Part shown: positions 47,087-56,259 of the stretch, one piece after another
How the letters are laid out: each line of letters opens with the position of its first letter
Position numbering within the stretch: the first letter of the stretch is position 1
Assembly (NCBI GenBank): GCA_019347575.1
Contig: JAHWKY010000008.1
Coordinates: forward strand, 94,940 to 158,939
Direction of reading: 5' to 3'
From: Actinomycetota bacterium
GTDB lineage: Bacteria; Actinomycetota; Nitriliruptoria; Nitriliruptorales; Nitriliruptoraceae
DNA length: 64,000 bases
Translations under genes and position numbers: made by a program
The notes under the pieces: generated by a model
The model's input: the letters and a program-made list of their open reading frames with translations, nothing else
Databases searched by the model: none
Told to the model about the DNA's origin: nothing

Positions 47087-49221
47087 GGGGCGTAACGGCG
47101 GGTCTCCTCCGAGCCCAGCAGGACGCCGACCGGTTCCTCGGGGAGGTCGGGGCGGTGCAGGCGAACCCGACGAACGTACTCGCGGGGCGTCTGCCACGCG
47201 TCGCGGTCGATGCCGTGACGACCGAGCAGCAGGGCCAACTCCTCGAACGGTGAACCCGGAGGTGGCGGTTGCAGGCGTCGTCGCCGCCACAGCCACCACC
47301 CAGCGACCAGCGCGGCGATGCCAGTCGTCATCGCGATCAGCGCAGCCGGCTCGCGGACGACCGCTCGAGCGGCGGCGGCGACGGCGTCGCGCACGGGGTC
47401 AGGCACGAGCGCCGCCACGGCCCCGGCGATCCACTTGAACGCCGAGATGAGCGGCAGGCGAGCGACGCTGGAGTTGTCGACCGCCTCAGGTACCGCCCCG
47501 GTCGGGTCGAACGGGATCCAGCCGTGCCCGGGGATGTGCACCTCGACCCAGGCGTGGGCGTTGGACATCTTCACGTCGAACACCCCGGTCAGCGGGTTGT
47601 AGCTGCCCGGCTGGAAGCCCGTGGCGAAGCGCGCCGGGACACCCGCCGCTCGGAGCAGCACCGTCATCGAGGAGGCGATGGGTTCGCACCAGCCCCGCCG
47701 CGACTCGAAGAGGAAGTGGTCGACGAGGTCCGTGTCGCCAGCCGGTGGGACCTCGTTCAGGGTGTACTCGGTGTTCGCGCCGATCCAGGCCTGGACGACC
47801 TCGGCCTTCAGGTACGGGGTCGGCTGGTCGTCGGTGAGCGTCCGCGCCAGGTCGCGGACGCGCTGCGGCAGCCCCGCTGGGAGCTGGGTGTAGCGGTCCA
47901 CGAGATCGGGAGGAGCGTCGCCGTCGGCGGCGCGCAGGACGTCCGGCGGGGACGTATCGATCACCGAGACGACCGAGTACACGGTCTCCCTGCTCTGCAG
48001 CTGCCCGGTGGTGATCGTCCCGTCCTCCCAGTGGTGGACCGAGCCGCCGGAGAGGTAGACGCGGATGGGGTCGGCCGCTGCGAAGACGAGGTTGGGAGTG
48101 TCGGCCAGCAACTCGAAGGTCTGCACCACCCGGCTGCGGTCAGCGAGGCTCGCTGGCTCGGGCTCCAGCCGCACCGGCGTGCCGTACGTCGGGTCGGGCT
48201 GCTCGGAGGTGCGCGTCCACCCGGTGCCGTCGTAGAGGTCGAACACGATGCCGCGCCATAGACGCGGACGGTCGGCGCGCACCCGCATCACCGGCTCGTC
48301 GCTGAGCTGGCCGACCGTGCGCAGGTCGACGTACTCCGAGAAGCCGAAGTAGGCCGTGGGGTTGAACCCGAGCGCGCCATCGCCGGGGCCGCGCAGCCGA
48401 CCGTCACCGTCGAGGCCCGGGTTGGTGACGAACGGCGAGGTCAGGCCCAGCGACGGGATCCCCTTGAACGGCAGACCTCCGAGCTGGGTCGTGTTGCTAC
48501 GCGGCAGAAGCCCGAACACGAGCACGCCCACCAGGAGGGCGGGCAGCGCGGCGCGCAGCGTGCCCGCACCTGCGCCGGCGAGGCGCTGCACGAGCGGCGG
48601 GGCGTCGGCTGGTGCGACGTTCGTCGGGGCGGGTTCGGGACGGTCGCTCGGGACGAGCCGTCCGAGTCGTTCGCGGTCGCGCAGTTCGTCGGCCCGCTGG
48701 AGGGCAGCGGAACGTTGGATGAGCACCATGCTCGCGCCGGCGGCCACGGCGTACACCAGGAGCAGGATCGCGAACACCATCGAGTGAGTGCTCGTGGCGC
48801 TGAGCGCGATGAGCGTCAGCGACGAGGCGAGCGTGAAGCCCAGGTCCCGCCGGGCCGGTAGGTCGAAGCCGTGGAGCACCTGCACCCCGAGGAACAGCGC
48901 AGCCAGCGGCCCGCGGGTGTCGTCGACGCTCGCGACGTAGCGGATGTCACCGAAGAAGCGCATCAGAGCCAGCGCCGCGCCGATGGTCAGGGCGAGCTTG
49001 ATGAGGGTGTTGTCCTTGCCGGCCCTCCGCTGCGACACCCATGCCCCGACGGGCAGGAGCACGAGGGCAGCAACGGCGTCCAACGGCGGTGCCGCCCCGC
49101 TGACCAGCGTGGCGAGGACCGCGATCTCGACGGCGACGAGGACGGCGACGCGCAACCCGACCGAGTCCTCAACCCGCCTGGTGCGGTTCACGCGCCGGTA
49201 GCCCTCCAGCAGCCGACCCAA
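46996..49221 (-). CDS. TgpA-type membrane transglutaminase-like protease
   Basis: About 741 residues. Six helices (residues about 20-200) form an N-terminal membrane domain, then DUF3488/TgpA-type linkers and a large extracytoplasmic transglutaminase core: ESRRGWCEPIASSM (Cys near 511), MSNAHAWVEVHIPGHGWIPFDPT (His near 555, Asp near 571). A last helix and a DUF4129-like cytoplasmic tail (YVRRVRLHRPDLPEEPV) follow. The triad is complete, so protease, amidase or cross-linking activity is possible. The TTG at 49221 has GGGGAG seven bases upstream and starts right after the DUF58 stop; GTG 49191 is an alternative. It is the third gene of the MoxR-DUF58-transglutaminase operon. Confidence 0.9.
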   Translation of the reverse strand: MGRLLEGYRRVNRTRRVEDSVGLRVAVLVAVEIAVLATLVSGAAPPLDAVAALVLLPVGAWVSQRRAGKDNTLIKLALTIGAALALMRFFGDIRYVASVDDTRGPLAALFLGVQVLHGFDLPARRDLGFTLASSLTLIALSATSTHSMVFAILLLVYAVAAGASMVLIQRSAALQRADELRDRERLGRLVPSDRPEPAPTNVAPADAPPLVQRLAGAGAGTLRAALPALLVGVLVFGLLPRSNTTQLGGLPFKGIPSLGLTSPFVTNPGLDGDGRLRGPGDGALGFNPTAYFGFSEYVDLRTVGQLSDEPVMRVRADRPRLWRGIVFDLYDGTGWTRTSEQPDPTYGTPVRLEPEPASLADRSRVVQTFELLADTPNLVFAAADPIRVYLSGGSVHHWEDGTITTGQLQSRETVYSVVSVIDTSPPDVLRAADGDAPPDLVDRYTQLPAGLPQRVRDLARTLTDDQPTPYLKAEVVQAWIGANTEYTLNEVPPAGDTDLVDHFLFESRRGWCEPIASSMTVLLRAAGVPARFATGFQPGSYNPLTGVFDVKMSNAHAWVEVHIPGHGWIPFDPTGAVPEAVDNSSVARLPLISAFKWIAGAVAALVPDPVRDAVAAAARAVVREPAALIAMTTGIAALVAGWWLWRRRRLQPPPPGSPFEELALLLGRHGIDRDAWQTPREYVRRVRLHRPDLPEEPVGVLLGSEETRRYAPHHARPSPDTEDRALREIEAALERTLQPTR

Positions 49222-49222
49222 C

Positions 49223-50344
49223 TCAGCGCTCCCCGGCGTGGAACGAGAACCAGCCGCCGACGGCGGCGAGCGGCAGATCGTTGGGCACCGTGCCGAGGTC
49301 GCGGAAGGCGCCTGCCGCGGCGACGGTGATGCCCACACCTTCCGTCGCGGGAGTCAGCGTGATCGTGACCCGCGTCCGACTCGGAGGGGGATGCGCCAAC
49401 GGGCGCGCCGCAGCGCCCGCGTGCGGTGGGAGGAGGGCGAGGTGGTTCCGCGCTGTGGTGCCCCAACCGACAGCGGTCCCGTCGACACCGACCTCGACGG
49501 GGTACCCCCCGCCGCGGACGTCCTCGGCGATGCCGCACACGAGTTCGGCCGCGCGGTCGAGGCTCGCGCGGTCCCAGGTCGCGGCCGCGACGTCGACGCG
49601 AACCCCTGGGAGGGCTTCGTCGGCGAACTCACGGACGACCAGGCGCGAGCGGCGGGCACTCGAGCGCCAGTGGATCGCCCGAGCCGGATCGCCGTGGCGG
49701 TACTCGCGCACGCCGAGGATCTCGGGGCCCCCACCCTCACGCGCGACCTCCTCGCCGACCTCGACCGCCCACGGGGCATCCAGCGGTGGCGTGTGCAGAT
49801 CGGGGATCGCCGGCAACGCGTACGTGGCCGCTGGGACCGTCCCCGTCGCCCTCGCCTCGACGAGGCCGAAGACGTCCGAGACGATGACCTCGACCTCGCC
49901 GCCGGTCACGTGACCCCGGGGGAGTGCTGCGGTGGTGTGCAGTCGCGCCCCGCCTTCGCGCCGCTCCGCCGTTCCCACCGTGCCGGTCAGGTGATCGATG
50001 ACGACCACGTGAGCAGGGGTCGCGATGTCGAGCTCGACCTCGGCCTCGCCCGCGACCCCCGCGATGACGCGCGGAGGCAGCCGACGGCGTACCCGCACGC
50101 TGCCAGCAGCACGTCGCGCGGTGACCCAGCCGAACGGCACCGTGCCGATGAGCAGCGAGGCGAGCGCGATGACGAAGCCCGCGTTCACGTTCGCGCCAGC
50201 GCCGTACAGCAGCAGCCCCAGCGCCGCGTTGAGCACGGCTCGTCGGGTGGGGCGCGTCCGTGTGCGGCGCAGCGTGACCCACCCGTCGGGTTCCGCGCCG
50301 ATGGGCGGGGAGGTCCCGGTGCGTCGGGGCGGGTTGGCAGTCAC
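49223..50344 (-). CDS. DUF58 domain protein (MoxR-associated)
   Basis: 373 residues. Two N-terminal helices (about residues 38-70, AVLNAALGLLLYGAGANVNAG) are followed by a beta-sandwich and the DUF58 hallmark GVREYRHGDPARAIHWRSSARRSRLVVREF (only partly quoted in families as YRPGD...HWR), near residue 215. DUF58 proteins act with MoxR ATPases as adaptors that may present metal- or envelope-related targets. The GTG at 50344 overlaps the MoxR stop by 4 bp, and the transglutaminase gene begins right after its stop, so all three are coupled. Confidence 0.9.
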   Translation of the reverse strand: MTANPPRRTGTSPPIGAEPDGWVTLRRTRTRPTRRAVLNAALGLLLYGAGANVNAGFVIALASLLIGTVPFGWVTARRAAGSVRVRRRLPPRVIAGVAGEAEVELDIATPAHVVVIDHLTGTVGTAERREGGARLHTTAALPRGHVTGGEVEVIVSDVFGLVEARATGTVPAATYALPAIPDLHTPPLDAPWAVEVGEEVAREGGGPEILGVREYRHGDPARAIHWRSSARRSRLVVREFADEALPGVRVDVAAATWDRASLDRAAELVCGIAEDVRGGGYPVEVGVDGTAVGWGTTARNHLALLPPHAGAAARPLAHPPPSRTRVTITLTPATEGVGITVAAAGAFRDLGTVPNDLPLAAVGGWFSFHAGER

Positions 50345-51309
50345 CTGTCTCGACCGTCGGTCACGCTCACGGCCTGTAACAGCTGGGCGACGATCGCGCG
50401 CTTGTCGGGCTGCTCACCGCCGGGCCCGCGGCCGACCACGAGCCGGTGCGCGAGGACGGCGGGGGCGAGCGCCTTGACGTCGTCGGGCAGCACGTAGTCG
50501 CGCCCCTCGAGCGCCGCACGCGCCTGCGCGGCGTGGATCAGCTGGATCGTCGCGCGCGGACTGGCTCCGAGCTCCACCGCGGGATGCGACCGCGTGGCGT
50601 CCACGAGCCGCACGGCGTAGGCGATCACCTCGTCGGTGACGGGGACAGCACGGACCTGCTCCTGCAACTGGGCGACATCGCTGACGGTCAGCACGGGCTT
50701 CAGCGACTCCAGCGGGTGACGCAGCACCTGCGCGCGGACCACCGCCGCTTCCTCGGACGTCGTCGGGTAGCCCACGCTCGTGGCGATGGCGAAGCGGTCG
50801 AGCTGGCTCTCGGGCAACGGGTAGGTGCCGACGTGCTCGAGGGGGTTCTGCGTGGCGACGACGAAGTGCGGGTGAGGCAGCTCGTGACTGATGCCGTCGA
50901 CGGTGACCTGGTGCTCCTCCATGGCCTCGAGCAGCGCTGCCTGCGTGCGCGGGGTGGTGCGGTTGAGCTCGTCGACGAGGACGACGTTCGCGAACAGCGG
51001 TCCGGGGACGAACTCGAACTCCCGGAGGTGCTGGACGTAGATACTCGAGCCGGTGACGTCGGCTGGCAGCAGGTCCGGTGCTCCCTGGACCCGGGCGAAG
51101 CCTCCGTCGATGGAGCGGGCCAGCGATCGCGCGAGGACGGTCTTGCCGACCCCCGGGACGTCCTCCAACAGCAGGTGCCCGCCTGAGGCCAGGGCGACGA
51201 TCGCGAGTTCGACCACGCGTCGCTTGCCGGTGACGACTTGCTCGACGTTGTCGACCAGACGACGCAGGGCGGTCGCTGCGCCACGGGGGGCGAGGGTCTC
51301 GGCGGTCAC
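50341..51309 (-). CDS. MoxR-family AAA+ ATPase
   Basis: 322-residue chaperone-like ATPase. Walker A EDVPGVGKTVLARSLA (near residue 45), the MoxR segment RVQGAPDLLPADVTGSSIY, Walker B VVLVDELNRTTPRTQAALLEAM, sensor 1 FVVATQNPLEHVGTYPLPE and sensor 2 GASPRATIQLI are all intact. MoxR proteins work with DUF58/VWA partners in envelope stress and metal insertion. The GTG at 51309 has AGGAG five bases upstream; the frame is open further upstream without support. It is first in the three-gene operon and is divergent from the sortase gene across 227 bp. Confidence 0.93.
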   Translation of the reverse strand: MTAETLAPRGAATALRRLVDNVEQVVTGKRRVVELAIVALASGGHLLLEDVPGVGKTVLARSLARSIDGGFARVQGAPDLLPADVTGSSIYVQHLREFEFVPGPLFANVVLVDELNRTTPRTQAALLEAMEEHQVTVDGISHELPHPHFVVATQNPLEHVGTYPLPESQLDRFAIATSVGYPTTSEEAAVVRAQVLRHPLESLKPVLTVSDVAQLQEQVRAVPVTDEVIAYAVRLVDATRSHPAVELGASPRATIQLIHAAQARAALEGRDYVLPDDVKALAPAVLAHRLVVGRGPGGEQPDKRAIVAQLLQAVSVTDGRDR

Positions 51310-51536
51310 ACGAGCTCCTGCGGTCGGCACGGCCCTCGGGTCGTCGGAACGGTCCCCGGTTCGCGTGTCGGCGCACGAGCCGCGAAACTCCAGCGGTACC
51401 GTCGTCGTTGTTGTCGGCACGCGAGGGGGGCGTGTTGAGCGTTCCGGTGCTCCCCAGGATGCCGGAACCAGACCCAGCGCGCTCGGCCCGACCACGGCGG
51501 ACGGACCGCCGAACGGAACGTGAGGAGCAGCCGGAC

Positions 51537-52325
51537 ATGACGCAGCCACCTCCCGACGACGGCGCCGACGACGGCGTCGTCTCCGCGGAACCGCTCGGTT
51601 TCGCGATGGCGGACCCGGTCCGGCAACGTCGGACCAGTGCCACCGGGTTCCTCATCGACGCGTTCCGTCGCCGCCGGATCGGCCGCGCGACGCTGTCCGG
51701 GCTGACGATCGTGCTCTTCCTGGCCGGCGTCGGCATGTTCGCCTACCCGTTCATCACCGACGTCTACACCAGCCAGGTGGTCCAGAAGGGGTTGCAGGAG
51801 GAGTTCGACGAGATCCAGGTCGCCTCGTTCGAGGAGTGGGAGGCGGAGGTCGCGGGTGAGACGGGCAAGCCGCTGACCAAGATCGTCCTGCCCAAGCTCG
51901 ACGTCGCGACCCTCGTCGTCGAGGGGACGTCGCCGTCCGCGCTGCGCGCCGGAGCGGGCCACTACCCCAACACCCCACTTCCGGGCCAGGTGGGCAACGT
52001 CGCCATCGCCGGCCACCGCACGACCTACGGCCGCCCGTTCAACCGCCTCGACCAGATGCGCCCGGGCGACGACGTGTGGCTGGTGACTCCCGTTGCCGAC
52101 CACCGCTACGTCGTGGTCTCTGCCCGCGAGGCCGGCTGGATCGCCAACCCCTACATCACCACGCCGAAGGACTGGAGCGTCGTCGCTCCCACCAGCGACG
52201 CGTCGCTGACCCTGACGACGTGCCATCCGAAGGGCTCCGCGGCCGAGCGGCTGGTCCTGCGTGCCGAGCTCGCGGAGACGTTCGAGGCGGGCTACTACGA
52301 CCGGACGGTCGCGGCCGCCGCCTGA
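51537..52325 (+). CDS. srtE: Class E sortase
   Basis: 262 residues. A membrane helix (TIVLFLAGVGMFAYPFITD, about 60-80) precedes the sortase beta-barrel. Catalytic residues are visible: His in NVAIAGHRTTYG, Cys in LTLTTCHPKGS (TLxTC), Arg in AAERLVLRAEL. The segment IVLPKLDVATLVVEGTSP is typical of class E. Sortase E usually links LAXTG-type proteins to the cell wall; I saw no clear sorting motif among the exported proteins of this window. The ATG at 51537 has GAGGAG nine bases upstream. Confidence 0.92.
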   Translation: MTQPPPDDGADDGVVSAEPLGFAMADPVRQRRTSATGFLIDAFRRRRIGRATLSGLTIVLFLAGVGMFAYPFITDVYTSQVVQKGLQEEFDEIQVASFEEWEAEVAGETGKPLTKIVLPKLDVATLVVEGTSPSALRAGAGHYPNTPLPGQVGNVAIAGHRTTYGRPFNRLDQMRPGDDVWLVTPVADHRYVVVSAREAGWIANPYITTPKDWSVVAPTSDASLTLTTCHPKGSAAERLVLRAELAETFEAGYYDRTVAAAA

Positions 52326-52395
52326 GGCGTCCTCGGTTGGCAGGTTGTGCTCGACGCGCGCCACGGCTGGGCACACGCCACGTAGGCTCCGAGGC

Positions 52396-53745
52396 GTGTG
52401 GACCCCTCGCCTCCTCGCCCTCGTGGTCGTCGTCGCCGCGGCGGCCTGTGGCACCGGTCCGCCCGACCACGTCCGACTCGGGCTGGTGGCGCCGCTCACC
52501 GGATCGCGGGCCTTCATCGGCCAGGAGATGCTCAACGGCGCGCGGATCGCCGTGGAGGAGCTCAACCGCGAGGGTGGTCTGCTCGGCCAGCCGGTCGAGC
52601 TGGTCGTCGAGGACGACGCCGATCTCGTCGACCTCCCCGGCCAACTCGCGGACCTGGCCGAGCGCCAACGGGTCACCGCGGTCGTCGGGCCCGAGGCGCC
52701 TGGCGTCCTGCTCGGCCCGCGCAGCCCGCTCACCCGCCGCGACGTCCCCGCCCTGCTGCCCTCCGCGCTCGCCGGGGACGTGACGGACGCGTCGTCGCTC
52801 GTGATCCGCACCATCCCCGCAGCCGTGGATCAGGCCGAGACGCTCGGCCGCTGGCTCAGCGACGTTCGCGCCATCGACCGCCTCGCGTTGCTCATCGCCG
52901 ACCCCGTCGAGGGCGACGCCGCCCGCGAGGATCTCCTCGACGGCTTCGTGCGAGGCGGCGTCGAGGTCGAGGCGGTCGTGGAGGCAGCCGGGGATGCCGC
53001 GGACCTCGGCCCGTCGGTCGCTGCCCTCCGGCGTGCGGCACCCGACGTCCGGGCGGTGATGCTCTGGGGTCCGCCCGCCCCGGCGGCGCGCGCGACGATC
53101 GCGGTCCGACGTCAGAACTGGGACGTGCAGGTGCTCGTACCGCCGAGCGCCTTCGTCTCGGAGTACCGCACGCTCGCCGGCGACGCGAGCGAGAACGTCG
53201 TCCTGGCGTTCCCGTACCGGGAGGAGTGGTTCACCGAGCCCGTCCTCATGAACTGGCTGCTCCGCTACCACCGCGAGCACGGCCTCGGAGCCATCCCCGA
53301 ACTCGAGACGCTCGTCCTCGATGTCCCCGTCGCGGCGGTCGCCGCGTACGACGCCGTGATGCTGGTCGCCGAGGCGGTCAGGGTCACCGGTTCACGGGTT
53401 CCCGCCGAGGTGGCGAACGCGCTCGTCGACGTCGAGGTCGAGGGGATCCTGCGGACCTACGAGCTCGGCGGGGCACGGGAGGCGTGGGACCCTCGCGACC
53501 TGTACGTCGCGCGGTTCCACCAGCTCGCGACGGTCTACGACGTCGATCCGCGTCTCGACCTCGACGAGCAGCTCAGGCTGTGGCAGGCACAGGTGAACGC
53601 CGAGTACATCCCGCCATCGGTCCTCGAGGGGCCCGGCGGAGCGATCATCGAGGCGATCATCGCCGAGCGCATCGGCGAGGTGAAGGAGTACATCCCCCCC
53701 GCCCCGCCACCCGGACCGATCACACCGGGGGGCGTCACTCGATGA
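52396..53745 (+). CDS. Lipoprotein substrate-binding protein, Leu/Ile/Val-receptor type
   Basis: 449 residues. A lipobox (LVVVVAAAAC, Cys18) anchors it to the outer face of the membrane. The fold is PBP type 1: VRLGLVAPLTGSRAFIGQEMLNGARIAVEELNREGGLLGQPVELVVEDD at the start, ERQRVTAVVGPE and later RAVMLWGPPAPAARATIAVRRQ. It would deliver a ligand to a branched-chain-amino-acid-type ABC transporter, and a candidate lies 3.5 kb downstream (57243-60138). The C-terminus ends in a Pro-rich tail (IPPAPPPGPITPGG). Its last 11 bp overlap the convergent response-regulator gene. The ligand is unknown; membership of the same transport system is inference. Confidence 0.85.
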   Translation: MWTPRLLALVVVVAAAACGTGPPDHVRLGLVAPLTGSRAFIGQEMLNGARIAVEELNREGGLLGQPVELVVEDDADLVDLPGQLADLAERQRVTAVVGPEAPGVLLGPRSPLTRRDVPALLPSALAGDVTDASSLVIRTIPAAVDQAETLGRWLSDVRAIDRLALLIADPVEGDAAREDLLDGFVRGGVEVEAVVEAAGDAADLGPSVAALRRAAPDVRAVMLWGPPAPAARATIAVRRQNWDVQVLVPPSAFVSEYRTLAGDASENVVLAFPYREEWFTEPVLMNWLLRYHREHGLGAIPELETLVLDVPVAAVAAYDAVMLVAEAVRVTGSRVPAEVANALVDVEVEGILRTYELGGAREAWDPRDLYVARFHQLATVYDVDPRLDLDEQLRLWQAQVNAEYIPPSVLEGPGGAIIEAIIAERIGEVKEYIPPAPPPGPITPGGVTR

Positions 53746-54373
53746 TCCCACGGCGGATGGCCGTCGCTACCGCCTGGACGCGATCATCCACTCCCAGCTT
53801 CTCGTAGACACGGCGCAGGTGGGACTTCACCGTCTCCGGGCTGACGCCGAGGTCGGCTGCGACCGTCTTGGTGGATGCGCCCAGCGCGACCGCGCGGAGG
53901 ACCCGTAGCTCATGAGCGGTCAGCCGGTGTTCCGACGCGGCTTCGGCCGCTAGGGGCCCGATCCGTTCCAGGAACGGCCCCGTGATGCTGGGGTGGAGGT
54001 ACGCCGAGCCCTGGCTGACCGCCACGATGGCAGTGACGAGCGTGTTGCGACCGCAGTGCTTGGGCACGTAGCCACGTGCGCCTGCCGCCAGTGCCCGGGT
54101 CACGGTGTCCGCGTCGTCGTGCATCGTCAGGATCAAGATGGGTAGCTGCTCGTGCTCGCGTACCAGCGCCTCGGTCGCCGCGATCCCGTCGTGACCTTCG
54201 TCGAGCGTCACGTCGACGATGACGAGGTCCGGTCGAGTTGCTGCGACGAGCTGCAGGGCTTCGGCCTCGCTCGGCGCGACACCCACCACCTGGATGTCCT
54301 CCTGTGCGAGCATCGTCGTCAGGGCGTCCGCGAAGACCTGGTGATCCTCGACCAGTGCTACGCGCAGTGTCAC
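53735..54373 (-). CDS. NarL/LuxR-type response regulator
   Basis: 212 residues. The receiver domain has the acidic pocket (ALVEDH), the phosphoacceptor Asp in DLVIVDVTLDEGHDG (near residue 55), LTMHDD and the Lys of YVPKHCG. The C-terminal LuxR helix-turn-helix is LTAHELRVLRAVALGASTKTVAADLGVSPETVKSHLRRVYEKLG. The GTG at 54373 has GAGGG six bases upstream. The kinase gene ends 19 bp upstream, so the pair forms an operon. It converges with the substrate-binding protein gene (11 bp overlap). Targets are unknown; the divergent CAP/transporter region is a candidate by proximity. Confidence 0.93.
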   Translation of the reverse strand: MTLRVALVEDHQVFADALTTMLAQEDIQVVGVAPSEAEALQLVAATRPDLVIVDVTLDEGHDGIAATEALVREHEQLPILILTMHDDADTVTRALAAGARGYVPKHCGRNTLVTAIVAVSQGSAYLHPSITGPFLERIGPLAAEAASEHRLTAHELRVLRAVALGASTKTVAADLGVSPETVKSHLRRVYEKLGVDDRVQAVATAIRRGIIE

Positions 54374-54392
54374 GTCCGCCCTCTCCCCGCGG

Positions 54393-55928
54393 TCACACGT
54401 CCCGCCCACGCAGCGGGATGTCGATCCGCAACGTGGCGCTTCGCTCGGAGGTCACCAGGTCCAAGCCGCCCCCAACGTACGCCAGTTTCTGCTGCAGCAG
54501 GCTGAGGCCGGATCCGTTCGAGCGATCCGAGGCGACGTTCCTGATGTCGTTGTGCACCACCAACGAGATCCGATCCGACGTGCGCGACAGCACGACCCGG
54601 ATGTCCTCAGCCGCGGCGTGGCGACGGGCGTTCACGACGCCCTCCTGAAGGCTCTCCAGCAGCAGCACGCCAAGGGACGACGAGATGTCGTCCCATCGAC
54701 CAACGCCGACCTCCACGTTCACGCGGCAGTTCTGTTCTCGGCTGAAGCGCCGCGCGAAGCGCTGGATGGTGTTGCCCAGCCCGTCGCTGTCGACGCTGCG
54801 GCTGCGCAGATCGAAGATCGCCCCACGCAGGCTCTGGATCGCCGTGTCTATCCCTGCAACGAGACGAGGCGAGACCTCGCGGGCGACGGCGTGCTGTCCG
54901 TTCCCCACGGCGTGCTCGATCGTCTCGGCCGTCAACCTCGTCGCGCTGAGGCTCTGCAAGGTGACGTCGTGGATGTCCGCGGCGATGCGGACGCGTTCGC
55001 GGTCGCGCTCGTCCACCAGCCGATCCGCGAGGCGCCGATGCTCCCTCTCCAAGGAGCTCAGCTCATGCGACACCACCAGCGCGTGTCGTGCACTCAACAG
55101 GGGCAGCGCCAGCAGGAGGACCGCCCACGCCCCGATGCGGTCGTGCGCCATGCCGAGCGCAACCCCCATCGCACCCAGCATCAAGTAGGTCACGGCGGCC
55201 GTCGGTCGATCGGGGATGATCGCGGCGACCGCGCGGTGGACCGGTGTGCCGCGAGCGCTGCGCTCGGCGACCGCGACGAGCGACCAGTTCGATAGGTGGT
55301 AGGCCAGCACGGCGAGGAGGATGGTGGCGGCGGTCGGGCGCGCTCGCAGGTGCAGGATCGCCGACGCTGCCGTGGTGGCGAGGGCCATCTGCATGCGGTT
55401 GAAGAGGGCGTGCGACAGCCTGGTCTCCCCCCGCAGCTCCCAGACGGACACCGCCGAGACGCCGACCAGGACCCCGGCCACGGGCGGGTGGAAGAGGTAG
55501 GCGATAGCGATGTTCACCGGTGAGCTCATCGATAGGTAGACGTTGCTCGTGGCGGGGGCGGGCAGCGCGTTGGAGACCGCTGCGAGGGCCCCCCACAAGA
55601 GCAGCGCCGTGACCGGTCTGCCTGCGCCGGCGCGGACGGCGACGATGATGAGCGAGACGGACGCCGCCGCGAGGAGCCCGATGTAGGCCTGGAAGGCGGC
55701 GGTGGCCTGTTCGGTCCGCGCGGTGGTGGCGGTGTGCCCGTCACCGCGCGGACCGAACCGGTCGTTCAGCGCCAGTTGGCGGTCGCTCCGGCTACGAGCA
55801 ACAGGCTGGCCAGTGAGGCGAGGCGGATCGCGATCCGCCGGATCGTCCTCGTCAACTCCTCCATCGTGGGAACCTCCCCTTCGTCGTTCGGGATGGTTCC
55901 GCTTCGCTCGTTGTGATCGGACGCTCAC
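54393..55928 (-). CDS. HisKA_3-type membrane sensor histidine kinase
   Basis: 511 residues. An Arg-rich N-terminus is followed by about seven or eight membrane helices (residues about 80-290, MASE1-like in layout) with no large external loop, so it may sense the membrane or a small molecule. The HisKA_3 dimerisation box is RVRIAADIHDVTLQSLSATRL (phosphorylated His near residue 325); the ATPase domain has the N-box LESLQEGVVNARRHA and G-box NGSGLSLLQQKLAYVGGGL. The GTG at 55928 is supported by a strong AGGAGG seven bases upstream, so the long N-terminus is probably real. It partners with the response regulator 19 bp downstream. Confidence 0.92.
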   Translation of the reverse strand: MSVRSQRAKRNHPERRRGGSHDGGVDEDDPADRDPPRLTGQPVARSRSDRQLALNDRFGPRGDGHTATTARTEQATAAFQAYIGLLAAASVSLIIVAVRAGAGRPVTALLLWGALAAVSNALPAPATSNVYLSMSSPVNIAIAYLFHPPVAGVLVGVSAVSVWELRGETRLSHALFNRMQMALATTAASAILHLRARPTAATILLAVLAYHLSNWSLVAVAERSARGTPVHRAVAAIIPDRPTAAVTYLMLGAMGVALGMAHDRIGAWAVLLLALPLLSARHALVVSHELSSLEREHRRLADRLVDERDRERVRIAADIHDVTLQSLSATRLTAETIEHAVGNGQHAVAREVSPRLVAGIDTAIQSLRGAIFDLRSRSVDSDGLGNTIQRFARRFSREQNCRVNVEVGVGRWDDISSSLGVLLLESLQEGVVNARRHAAAEDIRVVLSRTSDRISLVVHNDIRNVASDRSNGSGLSLLQQKLAYVGGGLDLVTSERSATLRIDIPLRGRDV

Positions 55929-56195
55929 CGGGTGGCCTCCTGGAGGTCACGACTCGAGTCGTCATCGACCCGGGAGCGACGTGCCAGGCCCCGCGGGCCC
56001 GCCTTCGGCCAGCGGTCGCTCGCGCTGGAGTCAGGGTGCCCACACGTGGAGCGATCCCGATCACACGCCGGGTGAGGCTCGCACACCCCGGACGGGTGGT
56101 CAAGACGTCACCCATCGGGGCTACCTCCACCGTGGCCCAACTGGCACGGTGGCCCGGCCACGCGGCCGTCACCCCGGCGGCGTGGCGGAGCGAGC

Positions 56196-56240
56196 AGCGG
56201 AGCGGAGCGGAGCGGGGGGGGCGGGGGTGGCTGGGCCGGG
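56196..56240 (+). other. AGCGG tandem repeat and G-quadruplex-like tract upstream of the CAP gene
   Basis: Four tandem AGCGG units (56196-56215) run into G8-C-G5-TGGCT-GGG-CC-GGG (56214-56240) on the coding strand, 20-60 bp before the CAP-domain gene start. Four G-runs close together could form a quadruplex in DNA or mRNA. The rest of the 55929-56259 divergent gap shows no gene. Confidence 0.55.
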
Positions 56241-56259
56241 TCACGTCGGAGGGAGGCGC